This document shows, in pieces, positions 1-6,378 of a stretch of 8,905 bases of DNA. Within the stretch, counting starts at the first letter, position 1. Each line of letters starts with the position of its first letter. The position numbers and the translations under genes were made by a program. A model generated the notes under the pieces. The model was not told the origin of the DNA. It worked only from the letters and a program-made list of their open reading frames with translations, and did no database searches. Source of the stretch: Candidatus Woesearchaeota archaeon CG11_big_fil_rev_8_21_14_0_20_43_8 (GTDB lineage Archaea; Nanobdellota; Nanobdellia; Woesearchaeales; CG08-08-20-14); assembly GCA_002762705.1 (NCBI GenBank), contig PCVE01000053.1, positions 1 through 8,905 of the forward strand. The letters are read 5' to 3'.

Positions 1-53
1 TCGGTCCAAAAGATGAACTCAAAGAATCATCTGATGATTTCTGCGAACTTTGA
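1..53 (+). CDS. C-terminal tail of an unidentified protein (partial, enters from the left)
   Basis: Reading from base 3, one frame is open to a TGA at 51-53 and ends in the hydrophilic, acidic tail GPKDELKESSDDFCEL. The stop is followed at once by a run of seven T, as expected for an archaeal gene end, which is the main reason for choosing this frame. A second forward frame stays open to a TAG at 82-84, but it reads through the T-rich tract into Phe/Leu-rich residues and is less credible. Too little is visible to name a family. Confidence 0.5.
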   Translation, partial: GPKDELKESSDDFCEL

Positions 54-80
54 TTTTTTTATTTTCTTGACTTCTTTTTT
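54..80 (+). terminator. Oligo-T transcription terminator
   Basis: A T7 run (54-60) directly follows the TGA at 51-53, with further T4 (62-65) and T6 (75-80) runs. Archaeal RNA polymerase can terminate on such T-rich non-template tracts without a strong hairpin. The position between a putative gene end and the next promoter supports the call. Confidence 0.55.
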
Positions 81-88
81 GTAGAAAG

Positions 89-98
89 AATTATTAAT
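89..98 (+). promoter_or_regulatory. Putative TATA box for the lipoprotein gene
   Basis: The AT-rich segment AATTATTAAT is centred about 27 bases before the ATG at 121. That matches the spacing of the stronger TATA-like boxes elsewhere in the window and implies a leaderless or near-leaderless mRNA. No Shine-Dalgarno motif precedes the ATG, which agrees. As a TATA sequence it is weaker than the others here. Confidence 0.45.
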
Positions 99-120
99 CC
101 ATAATCGATGCCATAGCTTG

Positions 121-828
121 ATGGGGATCCGTAGATGCTTGAGCGCTATTTTACTTGGTGTGACACTTAGCGGATGCGCTGTCACAATCGAATCAAAACT
201 GACAACGGTCCCAAAAGAATACAGGACGAGTGTATATCAGAAATGCGTCGTCAGGAACAAGCTTCTACCAAGCGAGAAAGTTGAGGAGCTTGTCAAAGAG
301 ATCGATAATCCACTAGACGCATATAAAAATGTCTTGAGAAATATCAGATTCGCGACAGGCCTTTCATGGGATAAAAATCATCCAAATGGTCAAAAACCAA
401 TCTGTGAAAGATATGGACTCTTAAGACATCTTCCTATACAAGAATCTTACAGAGTGAACCAAGGTGCATGCCTTGAAGGCGCTATAGCTTTTGCAGCCCT
501 ATTGAACGATGATCCAAAATACAAAGTACAGATAGTGATATTGCAAAGCAAAAAAAGCGGACATGCCATTGCTGCATTTGAAGAGAAAGGCAAGGGATGG
601 GGCTTTGTCAGTTTCAACGAAACGTCATATAGAGAATATGCTATCTTTCGTGAACCTCATGAAGACTCTCTTCAAAAAGTCATCCAATCATATCTGAGAT
701 CAAACAACAATCGCAATCATTTTGATCGCTATGCATATCTGGATATGACTGCTGATGAAATCAAATATCGTTCATTCTTCTGGTATCAGATCAATAATAG
801 AATTGCCCCATATGTAAAAATTAGATGA
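121..828 (+). CDS. Predicted secreted lipoprotein with transglutaminase-like cysteine-protease domain
   Basis: This is a 235-residue protein. The N-terminus is a lipoprotein-type signal peptide: a basic start (MGIRR), a short hydrophobic core and a lipobox LSGC, with Cys19 as the expected modified residue. The mature part has a transglutaminase/papain-like pattern: Cys117 in GACLEG at a helix start, His148 in SGHAIAAF on the next strand, and Asn166 in WGFVSFNET, where the family usually has Asp. The family includes amide hydrolases, peptidases and cross-linking enzymes; the substrate cannot be read from the sequence. It is expected to act outside the cell, anchored to the membrane. The ATG at 121 was chosen over TTG 118 because of the TATA spacing and the absence of a ribosome binding site. 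It stands alone, with its own promoter upstream and the cdc48 promoter downstream. The fold assignment rests on motif spacing, so it is good but not certain. Confidence 0.7.
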   Translation: MGIRRCLSAILLGVTLSGCAVTIESKLTTVPKEYRTSVYQKCVVRNKLLPSEKVEELVKEIDNPLDAYKNVLRNIRFATGLSWDKNHPNGQKPICERYGLLRHLPIQESYRVNQGACLEGAIAFAALLNDDPKYKVQIVILQSKKSGHAIAAFEEKGKGWGFVSFNETSYREYAIFREPHEDSLQKVIQSYLRSNNNRNHFDRYAYLDMTADEIKYRSFFWYQINNRIAPYVKIR

Positions 829-861
829 AATTAACAGTGAAATGTATATGTTCTCCGAAAG

Positions 862-870
862 TTTTAAATA
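862..870 (+). promoter_or_regulatory. Putative TATA box of cdc48
   Basis: TTTTAAATA is centred near 866, which would place the transcript start around 892-895. Unlike the leaderless genes here, this leaves a leader of roughly 35 bases before the ATG at 929. That leader contains an inverted repeat and a good Shine-Dalgarno motif. The 33 bases between the lipoprotein stop and this box hold nothing else I recognise. Confidence 0.5.
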
Positions 871-896
871 AGATTCTGGTTTACTTTAGCTAAATG

Positions 897-917
897 TTGT
901 TGATTTAAAGTCAACAA
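897..917 (+). promoter_or_regulatory. Inverted repeat in the cdc48 leader (5'-end hairpin or operator)
   Basis: TTGTTGA (897-903) and TCAACAA (911-917) are perfect 7-bp inverted repeats around a 7-base spacer. The right arm ends one base before the Shine-Dalgarno. With the predicted start near 892-895, the element would form a hairpin at the very 5' end of the mRNA. Alternatively it is a dyad operator overlapping the transcript start. Either would allow regulation of cdc48, for example by stress, but no regulator is identified here. Confidence 0.45.
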
Positions 918-924
918 GGGTGAT
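918..924 (+). promoter_or_regulatory. Shine-Dalgarno sequence of cdc48
   Basis: GGGTGAT contains GGTGAT, complementary to the conserved 3' end of archaeal 16S rRNA. It lies four bases before the ATG at 929. This decides the start: the in-frame GTG at 920 lies inside the motif and cannot use it. Confidence 0.65.
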
Positions 925-928
925 ATGG

Positions 929-3082
929 ATGGCAGATGATCAAAAAAACATGAAACTTATAGCAGCAGAAGCTGTGCAGACAGACGTCGGAAGAAGTGTT
1001 GTCAGGATGAGCGATAAATATATGGAAGAACTTAGTCTGAACAATGGCGACACGATCTCTATCAAAGGAAAAGACGAGACTGTCGCGACTGTCTGGCGTG
1101 CGAGACCAGAAGACGAATTTCTAGATATCATAAGGATGGATGGTGTATTGAGATATAACGCGCAGACATCAGTCGGAGAAAAAGTAGAAGTGAAGAAAAT
1201 CAAATGCCAGACAGCAACACAAGTCACATTGGCTCCGATAGAGAACCTACAGTTCTCAGGCAATGTCAGCCATTATTTCCACCAGCGGTTGCTTGACAAG
1301 CCCTTGCTTAAAGGAAACAAGGTGGCGATGGAGATCATGGGAAAGGGCTTCTATTTTGTTGTCACACAAACTCAACCAAAAGGATATACCATAATAAATG
1401 AGAGCACAAAAGTCCAGATACTTGATAAAGCAGTCGACGCTGATTCGATAAAAGCCATACCTGAAGTCACATACGAAGATATAGGCGGACTAAAAGAAGA
1501 GATCGAACAGATACGAGAGATGATAGAGCTTCCCATGAAGCACCCCGAAGTATTCGAACGTCTAGGCATCGGAGCTCCAAAAGGAGTCTTATTGACAGGG
1601 CCACCAGGCACGGGAAAGACACTCCTCGCAAAAGCAGTCGCGTCAGAGACAGATTCAAGCTTCTATTCTATACAAGGACCAGAGATCATGAGCAAATTCT
1701 ATGGGGAATCCGAGAAGCATATACGGGATATATTCGAAGAAGCGCATAAGAATGCTCCTTCGATAATATTCATAGACGAGATCGACGCGATAGCACCGAA
1801 AAGAGAAGAGACAAAGGGCGAAGTCGAAAGACGGGTCGTAGCCCAGATCCTCACATTGATGGATGGGTTGAAATCCCGAGGAGAAGTAGTTGTGATAGCT
1901 GCGACAAACAGAGCAGAAGCGCTTGACCCTGCGCTCAGAAGACCAGGAAGATTCGACAGGGAACTAGTGATAAACGTGCCTGATTACGCAGGAAGAAAAG
2001 ACATACTCCTGATCCACACAAGAGGCATGCCACTCGCGAAAGATGTCGACAAGGAGAAGCTTGCAGAGATAACGATCGGCTACACTGGCGCGGACCTTGA
2101 AGTCCTGTGTAAAGAAGCGGCCATGAAATCTCTGAAAAAATACATCCCGAGTCTAAAAGAGATAAGTGAAAAAGTTCCAACTAATGTCCTTGAGAAAATC
2201 GAAGTCAAGATGGAGCATTTCCTCGAAGCATTCAAGAGAGTCGAACCTTCTGCGATGAGAGAAGTGCTCATACGAAAACCCAAAGTCAGCTGGAGCGATA
2301 TCGGCGGACTAAAAGATATCAAGCAGAAGATGAAAGAGAATATAGAATGGCCGCTCGACAATCCAGAAGATTTCAAGAAGATCGGAATCAAGCCACCAAA
2401 AGGGATACTGCTCTATGGACCACCAGGTTGCGGGAAGACCCTCATGGCAAAAGCGATCGCGAATGAGATAAACGCGAATTTCATCTCGATAAAAGGTCCA
2501 GAGCTCATAAGCAAATGGGTCGGTGAATCAGAGAAGCACATAAGAGATATATTCAAGAAAGCAAGACAAGTAGCGCCTGCGATAATCTTCTTCGATGAGT
2601 TCGACTCGATCTCGAAAGTGAGAGGCGGTTCGCTGAATGATTCGACTGAAAGGATGGTGAACCAGCTCCTGACAGAACTAGATGGTGTAGAAGAACTCGA
2701 GAAAGTCTTCATAATAGCAGCTACTAACAGACCAGATCTGATAGATCCTGGTCTACTCCGTGCGGGCAGGATAGATCTCAAGATGGAGATCCCCCTGCCT
2801 GACGAAGCGGGGCGCGAGGCAATCCTGAAAGTCCATACAAAGGATATGCCGATTGTGGATATCGATCTTTTGAACTATTCCAGATTGACAGATGGTTTCT
2901 CTGGTGCTGAGATTGAATCCCTCTGCAAGAAGGCAGGCATGGCTGCGCTTAGAGAGAGCAAGAAGAAAGGTAATAAGGATATCAAAGTTAGAGACAAGCA
3001 TTTCAGAGAGGCACTTGATGAGATAAACAAAGAAAAGCCTTTCAAGGATGATAAAGAGAGCTATATGTCGAATGTGATCTGA
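929..3082 (+). CDS. cdc48: Cdc48/VAT-type AAA+ ATPase (two-ring unfoldase)
   Basis: A 717-residue ATPase, close to the usual archaeal length of about 720-745. It assembles as a hexamer and uses ATP to pull substrate proteins through its pore, in proteolysis and remodelling in the cytosol. The N-domain (about residues 8-175) has the double-psi-barrel start KLIAAEAV...DVGRS. D1 carries Walker A GPPGTGKT (224-231), Walker B IIFIDE (279-284), sensor Asn327 in AATNR and arginine fingers in RRPGR (Arg338, Arg341). D2 carries GPPGCGKT (497-504), IIFFDE (552-557), Asn600 and fingers Arg611 and Arg614 in RAGR, where the family usually has RPGR. The pore loops are aromatic (KFYG in D1, KWVG in D2). All catalytic residues for both rings are present. 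The tail ends in SNVI, so the proteasome-docking HbYX tripeptide is absent. The gene has its own promoter and leader, and its stop codon abuts that of the convergent hexomutase gene. Confidence 0.97.
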   Translation: MADDQKNMKLIAAEAVQTDVGRSVVRMSDKYMEELSLNNGDTISIKGKDETVATVWRARPEDEFLDIIRMDGVLRYNAQTSVGEKVEVKKIKCQTATQVTLAPIENLQFSGNVSHYFHQRLLDKPLLKGNKVAMEIMGKGFYFVVTQTQPKGYTIINESTKVQILDKAVDADSIKAIPEVTYEDIGGLKEEIEQIREMIELPMKHPEVFERLGIGAPKGVLLTGPPGTGKTLLAKAVASETDSSFYSIQGPEIMSKFYGESEKHIRDIFEEAHKNAPSIIFIDEIDAIAPKREETKGEVERRVVAQILTLMDGLKSRGEVVVIAATNRAEALDPALRRPGRFDRELVINVPDYAGRKDILLIHTRGMPLAKDVDKEKLAEITIGYTGADLEVLCKEAAMKSLKKYIPSLKEISEKVPTNVLEKIEVKMEHFLEAFKRVEPSAMREVLIRKPKVSWSDIGGLKDIKQKMKENIEWPLDNPEDFKKIGIKPPKGILLYGPPGCGKTLMAKAIANEINANFISIKGPELISKWVGESEKHIRDIFKKARQVAPAIIFFDEFDSISKVRGGSLNDSTERMVNQLLTELDGVEELEKVFIIAATNRPDLIDPGLLRAGRIDLKMEIPLPDEAGREAILKVHTKDMPIVDIDLLNYSRLTDGFSGAEIESLCKKAGMAALRESKKKGNKDIKVRDKHFREALDEINKEKPFKDDKESYMSNVI

Positions 3083-4843
3083 TCACCTATATCTTGATGT
3101 GCAATAACCAGAGATCATCCTGAGAAGATCTTCTTCTAATTTTTTCGCTTCTTCGAGTGATGGCGCTGCAGTGCCATATCTGAACTCGGTGCCTGTCTTT
3201 GATGGCCGGAACCAAAGAGACGATCTTTTTCCATCTTTAGTCAGAACCACTTTGTACCCACCATCATATCTGCCGGTCTTCGCCCTCAAGCGAGAACCAG
3301 CTTTCTTACCGACAGCGCATTCTGAACCGATCAGATTCATGATCTTTATATCCCCAAATCTGTGCTTATAGAAAAGCTCGACATGCTGATCAAGAAATGC
3401 TTTCAGTTCAGAAAGCTCATCTTTATCGAATGGATAAAATAGATGCATCCCGTTCTCGTCAAGAGCCTGCTCATCGCGATTGAAATATATATTGTTCTGC
3501 ACATGGAAATATGTTGGCATCGCCCATATGACTTCCTGAAGTTTGAGGTCTGAATATGCTGTATCGATTCCGGCTTTTGATAGGTAGCTCCCAAAGATTC
3601 TGTCATGGTCGATGATTATATTCGCGCATGACAAAGCGGTTAGCAATCCATCTCTGCATCTTGATTGTGGAAAGATCGTGCCACCGCTGTAAGATTCGAC
3701 ACCTATCGTCTTGTAGCCATCATCACGCAGATCGCACATCTTCTGGACAAGATTGACTTCACCAGTCTCCACATGTTCAAGCCGTGCGCCAAATATCTCT
3801 GCCATCCTCTCGATGAGCGGAGACGCACCACAATGCGCGACTATCGCGAGCCTGTCTTCTCCATTTGCGACAGATGATCCTAATGAACTGAGGATATTCA
3901 ATGCAGCCACATGCTGCGGATCTATCCTCCTCTTAGTCGTTATCGTGCCTCTGTCACCATCTGCATCATTGACCAAGCCAAGCAAAGCATCATGCTCTAT
4001 CCTCGCGGCGATCGCTGGGTCCAGAGCGGCGTTAATCGGTTCGATGCCGTGGACGAACTGGCCAGGCACATCATTCAACTCAATGACTATATATCCAAGC
4101 CGCTTTGCGAGATCAGCGTTCATCCTGCACGCACCGCCGCCGTTCGAATCGAAGACAAGACATCGTTTATTGTCTTCAAGCGATTGTATCTTATCTCTGT
4201 AGACTTCAAATAAAGTATCATCAGAAAGACCAAGCTCCCTTCTGACTTCCATAAAATATGAATCCATAAAACCGGATTTGCGATCAGAGATCGATTCAGT
4301 CTCGACTGGACCATCGTGGTGACGTAGATCTTCATTACGTTTTCTCAGGTCAATTATCTTGATGATCTCTTCGATTATCATCGGGTGCAGAAGCGAACCA
4401 CCATCCACATTCGTCCCAGAATATCGCCTGGCTGGTGAACAATATTTCCAGCCATTCCAAAAACCTGTGCCATCGTCAAATGGATTATGTGAAGCTGTAA
4501 CCATCAACCCGCCATCGAGATCGCCTGAGCGTATCGCAGACTGCAAAAAAGGAGTGGTGCATGCGCCAAGATTTATTATCCCAACTCCTGCGTTTTTCAT
4601 AGCAGAAATCTGTATGTCAGCAATCGATTGTCCATTCGATCTCGCATCGTTCCCTACAGCTATCGAAAGTAAATCGAACCGTTTACCAGTCAGATCCGCT
4701 ATCTTTTTCATATATTCCTTAGCATATAATGTCGCAAGATGATACACGCTACTTGGGATATGCATGCTATCTAAGAACCGTATCCTGATACCAGAAAGCG
4801 ATTCTACCATTATAAGATTTTCTAGCCCCTCGATCAGTTTCAT
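3083..4843 (-). CDS. Alpha-D-phosphohexomutase (phosphoglucomutase/phosphomannomutase family)
   Basis: A 586-residue enzyme that should interconvert 1- and 6-phospho-sugars through a phosphoserine, supplying sugar-1-phosphates for nucleotide sugars and glycans. Visible motifs in order: SGIRIRF near the N-terminus, the phosphoserine loop TASHNP (Ser118) followed by NGWK, the Mg-binding loop DADGDR (Asp293, Asp295, Asp297), the sugar loop ESYSGG near residues 383-388, and the C-terminal phosphate-binding loop RPSKTGTEFR (about 546-555). The sugar loop differs from the usual GEXSGH/GEXSAH, so glucose versus mannose preference is not predictable. It is longer than the typical 450-residue enzyme. 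The frame stays open back to 5107, but that would overlap the divergent lipid kinase. ATG 4843 lies about 28 bases from a strong TATA box and is preferred. ATG 4810 (575 residues), just before SGIR, is the alternative. There is no clear Shine-Dalgarno for either. Confidence 0.9.
   Translation of the reverse strand: MKLIEGLENLIMVESLSGIRIRFLDSMHIPSSVYHLATLYAKEYMKKIADLTGKRFDLLSIAVGNDARSNGQSIADIQISAMKNAGVGIINLGACTTPFLQSAIRSGDLDGGLMVTASHNPFDDGTGFWNGWKYCSPARRYSGTNVDGGSLLHPMIIEEIIKIIDLRKRNEDLRHHDGPVETESISDRKSGFMDSYFMEVRRELGLSDDTLFEVYRDKIQSLEDNKRCLVFDSNGGGACRMNADLAKRLGYIVIELNDVPGQFVHGIEPINAALDPAIAARIEHDALLGLVNDADGDRGTITTKRRIDPQHVAALNILSSLGSSVANGEDRLAIVAHCGASPLIERMAEIFGARLEHVETGEVNLVQKMCDLRDDGYKTIGVESYSGGTIFPQSRCRDGLLTALSCANIIIDHDRIFGSYLSKAGIDTAYSDLKLQEVIWAMPTYFHVQNNIYFNRDEQALDENGMHLFYPFDKDELSELKAFLDQHVELFYKHRFGDIKIMNLIGSECAVGKKAGSRLRAKTGRYDGGYKVVLTKDGKRSSLWFRPSKTGTEFRYGTAAPSLEEAKKLEEDLLRMISGYCTSRYR
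3131..3145 (+). terminator. Candidate T-rich terminator for cdc48, inside the opposing gene
   Basis: There is no spacer after the cdc48 stop codon, so any termination must occur inside the convergent hexomutase gene. The first pyrimidine-rich tract on the + strand is here, ending in T6 at 3140-3145. It is preceded by the perfect palindrome AGAAGATCTTCT (3123-3134). These bases also encode the hexomutase C-terminus, so the tract may be coincidental. Confidence 0.3.
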
Positions 4844-4866
4844 TCCAGACCAGAAATAACCATCAC

Positions 4867-4876
4867 ATTTATAAAT
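4867..4876. promoter_or_regulatory. Palindromic TATA box shared by two divergent genes
   Basis: ATTTATAAAT is a perfect 10-bp palindrome in the 78-base gap between the hexomutase and lipid-kinase genes. Leftwards its centre is 28.5 bases from ATG 4843, which suits a leaderless hexomutase mRNA. Rightwards it predicts a start near 4898, giving the lipid kinase a leader of about 24 bases that contains a Shine-Dalgarno. A symmetric TATA element could serve both directions, with orientation set by flanking elements. Confidence 0.55.
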
Positions 4877-4910
4877 TTTGGGCAGATTGCTTATGACACC
4901 AACAACCAAA

Positions 4911-4916
4911 GAGGGA
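4911..4916 (+). promoter_or_regulatory. Shine-Dalgarno sequence of the lipid kinase gene
   Basis: GAGGGA contains GAGG, complementary to the 16S rRNA 3' end, five bases before the ATG at 4922. It supports that start codon. Confidence 0.5.
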
Positions 4917-4921
4917 AGATT

Positions 4922-5902
4922 ATGATTGATGACAAATTTGCCTTGGTAATATTGAATCCTTTTGCGCGTGACGGTGCTGCTGGGAAGAATTGGGAATATA
5001 TGGCCACCATGCTGCATAAGTATGATATCCCTTTTCTCAAGATCGAGACATTTCCAGATAGAAGGAAAACTATGGACACCATCGCACAGGAAGTCGAGAG
5101 CGGTCATTACAATATCGTGATCGCAATTGGAGGAGATGGTTCACTTTCTGATGTCATAAATGGCATGATGCTTTCAGGACTTGAGAAAAAACCAATGCTT
5201 GGGATAATCCCTGCAGGGACCGCAAACGACATAGGAAAATCATTTGGGATAAGAACGCCGAATTTCAGCAAACGAGAACTCAAGAGGTGTGTGAAGACAA
5301 TCGCGAAAGGAAAGCCTTACAGCCTTGACCTCATGCTTGTAAACGATGACATATATGCTGCGGACTCATTCGGGATCGGATTCGATCCAGAAGTCCTTTA
5401 TGATCGGAATAAGACACGAAAAGAAAGAGAATTCTTCACAAATGGCATAGGCAGCTACTTCCCGAGCCTGGTGGATGTCGCAAAGAAATATGTCCGGCCA
5501 CGTGGGACTATCCTTGCAGATAATGGAAAGGAACAACTCCAGTGCCCGATATTCAATCTTGTCGTGAAAGGAGTGAGGATCTATGCAGGACAGTTTGTTC
5601 TAAGTGACAAGATAAAAGCCGATGATGGCCTTCTGGATGCATTTGTCTACCGTGATTTCCAATCATATTTCTCAGAGATGCTAACTGACCCGCTGAAAAG
5701 GATAATGGATCCCTGGATCATGGACCAAGTGGTGCAGAACAGCCTGCAGTTCCACTGCAGAAACATAGCTGTGCATCTAGATAGAGAAGTCATCACACAA
5801 GTCGATGGTGAAGAATATGTTTTTGATGACCATTTTACGATAAAGAACATAAAACATGCGATAGAGATATTGACCCCAAAGGGAAGACAAGTCGATATCT
5901 GA
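4922..5902 (+). CDS. Diacylglycerol-kinase-family lipid kinase (DAGK/YegS/LCB5 fold)
   Basis: A 326-residue protein of usual length for the single-subunit DAGK/YegS family, which phosphorylates a hydroxyl of a lipid such as diacylglycerol, a sphingoid base or, in archaea, an unknown isoprenoid lipid. It starts with a Rossmann-like strand ending in ILNPFA (9-14). The nucleotide-binding loop is AIGGDGSLSDVING (68-81; GGDGS instead of the more common GGDGT), followed by PAGTANDIG (97-105). The C-terminal beta-sandwich shows SFGIGFDPEV (149-158), ADDGLLDAFV (233-242) and the late VDGE motif (294-297). No membrane segment is evident, so it probably works at the membrane surface. It is divergent from the sugar-phosphate mutase; a shared role in glycolipid or envelope precursor supply is possible but only an inference. 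NAD kinases share the fold, but the full DAGK motif set favours a lipid kinase. Confidence 0.9.
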   Translation: MIDDKFALVILNPFARDGAAGKNWEYMATMLHKYDIPFLKIETFPDRRKTMDTIAQEVESGHYNIVIAIGGDGSLSDVINGMMLSGLEKKPMLGIIPAGTANDIGKSFGIRTPNFSKRELKRCVKTIAKGKPYSLDLMLVNDDIYAADSFGIGFDPEVLYDRNKTRKEREFFTNGIGSYFPSLVDVAKKYVRPRGTILADNGKEQLQCPIFNLVVKGVRIYAGQFVLSDKIKADDGLLDAFVYRDFQSYFSEMLTDPLKRIMDPWIMDQVVQNSLQFHCRNIAVHLDREVITQVDGEEYVFDDHFTIKNIKHAIEILTPKGRQVDI

Positions 5903-5915
5903 GACGCAGTATATC

Positions 5916-5922
5916 AAAAAAA
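5916..5922 (-). terminator. Oligo-T terminator of the mazG-rlmH operon
   Basis: On the minus strand a T7 run begins three bases after the rlmH stop codon. The palindrome ATCATCGATGAT (5925-5936) overlaps that stop codon and could add a weak short hairpin. The 23-base gap between the convergent genes holds nothing else. Confidence 0.55.
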
Positions 5923-5925
5923 CAA

Positions 5926-6378
5926 TCATCGATGATATGGTATGTTATTGTTTATTGCGAATGCGCGGTATAATTGCTCGACAAGAAAAAGCCTGACCAT
6001 CTGATGATTGAAGGTCATGTCTGATAAAGAGACCATATACTTCGCCTCTTTTTTTACATCTTCAGACAATCCAAGATGGCCACCGACTGCAAACGTGGTA
6101 TCTTGCATTTCGAGAGATTTCACAAATGCGGCGAATTCGACCGATGTCATCCTCTTTCCTCCCTCATCAAGACAGATCAGCACACCACCTTTTTTCTTGG
6201 CTTTCAATATCCGGTCGCCCTCAAGTGACTTGGTCCTATTCTCATCCTTTGTTGTCTTCTCTTCAGAGACTTCTGTCACTTCAATCTTACAGAAACGAGA
6301 TGATCTTTTCAGGAATTCGCCCATACCTTCCTTGACAAATCTCTCTTTTGTCTTTCCGACAAATACAAGCTGGATCAT
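5926..6378 (-). CDS. rlmH: 23S rRNA (pseudouridine-1915-N3)-methyltransferase RlmH-like, SPOUT family
   Basis: A 150-residue protein, close to the bacterial RlmH length of about 155. The family is a SAM-dependent SPOUT (alpha/beta-knot) dimer that methylates N3 of the pseudouridine in helix 69 of 23S rRNA on assembled ribosomes. Visible features are the N-terminal strand IQLVFVGKT, LDEGGKRMTSVEFA (70-83), the SAM-binding knot segment FAVGGHLGLSEDV (96-108), and the C-terminal knot helix containing NHQMVRLFLVEQLYRA, ending in the family's typical YHR. The ATG overlaps the mazG stop as ATGA, implying coupled translation, and AAAGGAG lies 11 bases upstream. RlmH is nearly universal in bacteria and patchier in archaea, so the archaeal substrate position is inferred by homology. 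Confidence 0.92.
   Translation of the reverse strand: MIQLVFVGKTKERFVKEGMGEFLKRSSRFCKIEVTEVSEEKTTKDENRTKSLEGDRILKAKKKGGVLICLDEGGKRMTSVEFAAFVKSLEMQDTTFAVGGHLGLSEDVKKEAKYMVSLSDMTFNHQMVRLFLVEQLYRAFAINNNIPYHR

Noticed and set aside
25..39. AATCATC-T-GATGATT inverted repeat near the left edge
   Set aside because: A one-base centre cannot form a good RNA hairpin, it lies in the putative coding tail, and the following T7 tract explains termination without it.
118..120. TTG at 118 as the lipoprotein start
   Set aside because: The adjacent ATG 121 is a better codon, fits the TATA spacing and gives a normal basic signal-peptide start.
920..928. GTG at 920 as the cdc48 start
   Set aside because: It lies inside the Shine-Dalgarno motif GGGTGAT, which is well placed for ATG 929.
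3753..4202. 149-codon open frame on the + strand inside the hexomutase gene
   Set aside because: It is antisense to a strongly conserved coding region, with no promoter or Shine-Dalgarno and a low-complexity Ser/Pro-rich translation. The same reasoning covers the other antisense frames in cdc48, rlmH and the E1-like gene.
4844..5107. N-terminal extension of the hexomutase reading frame back to 5107
   Set aside because: It overlaps the first 62 codons of the lipid kinase and crosses the shared TATA box, and the extra residues do not resemble the family. The frame is open by chance.
6046..6056. T7 tract inside rlmH on the + strand as terminator of the lipid kinase gene
   Set aside because: It lies about 150 bases past the stop codon within conserved rlmH coding sequence; the link is too weak to annotate.
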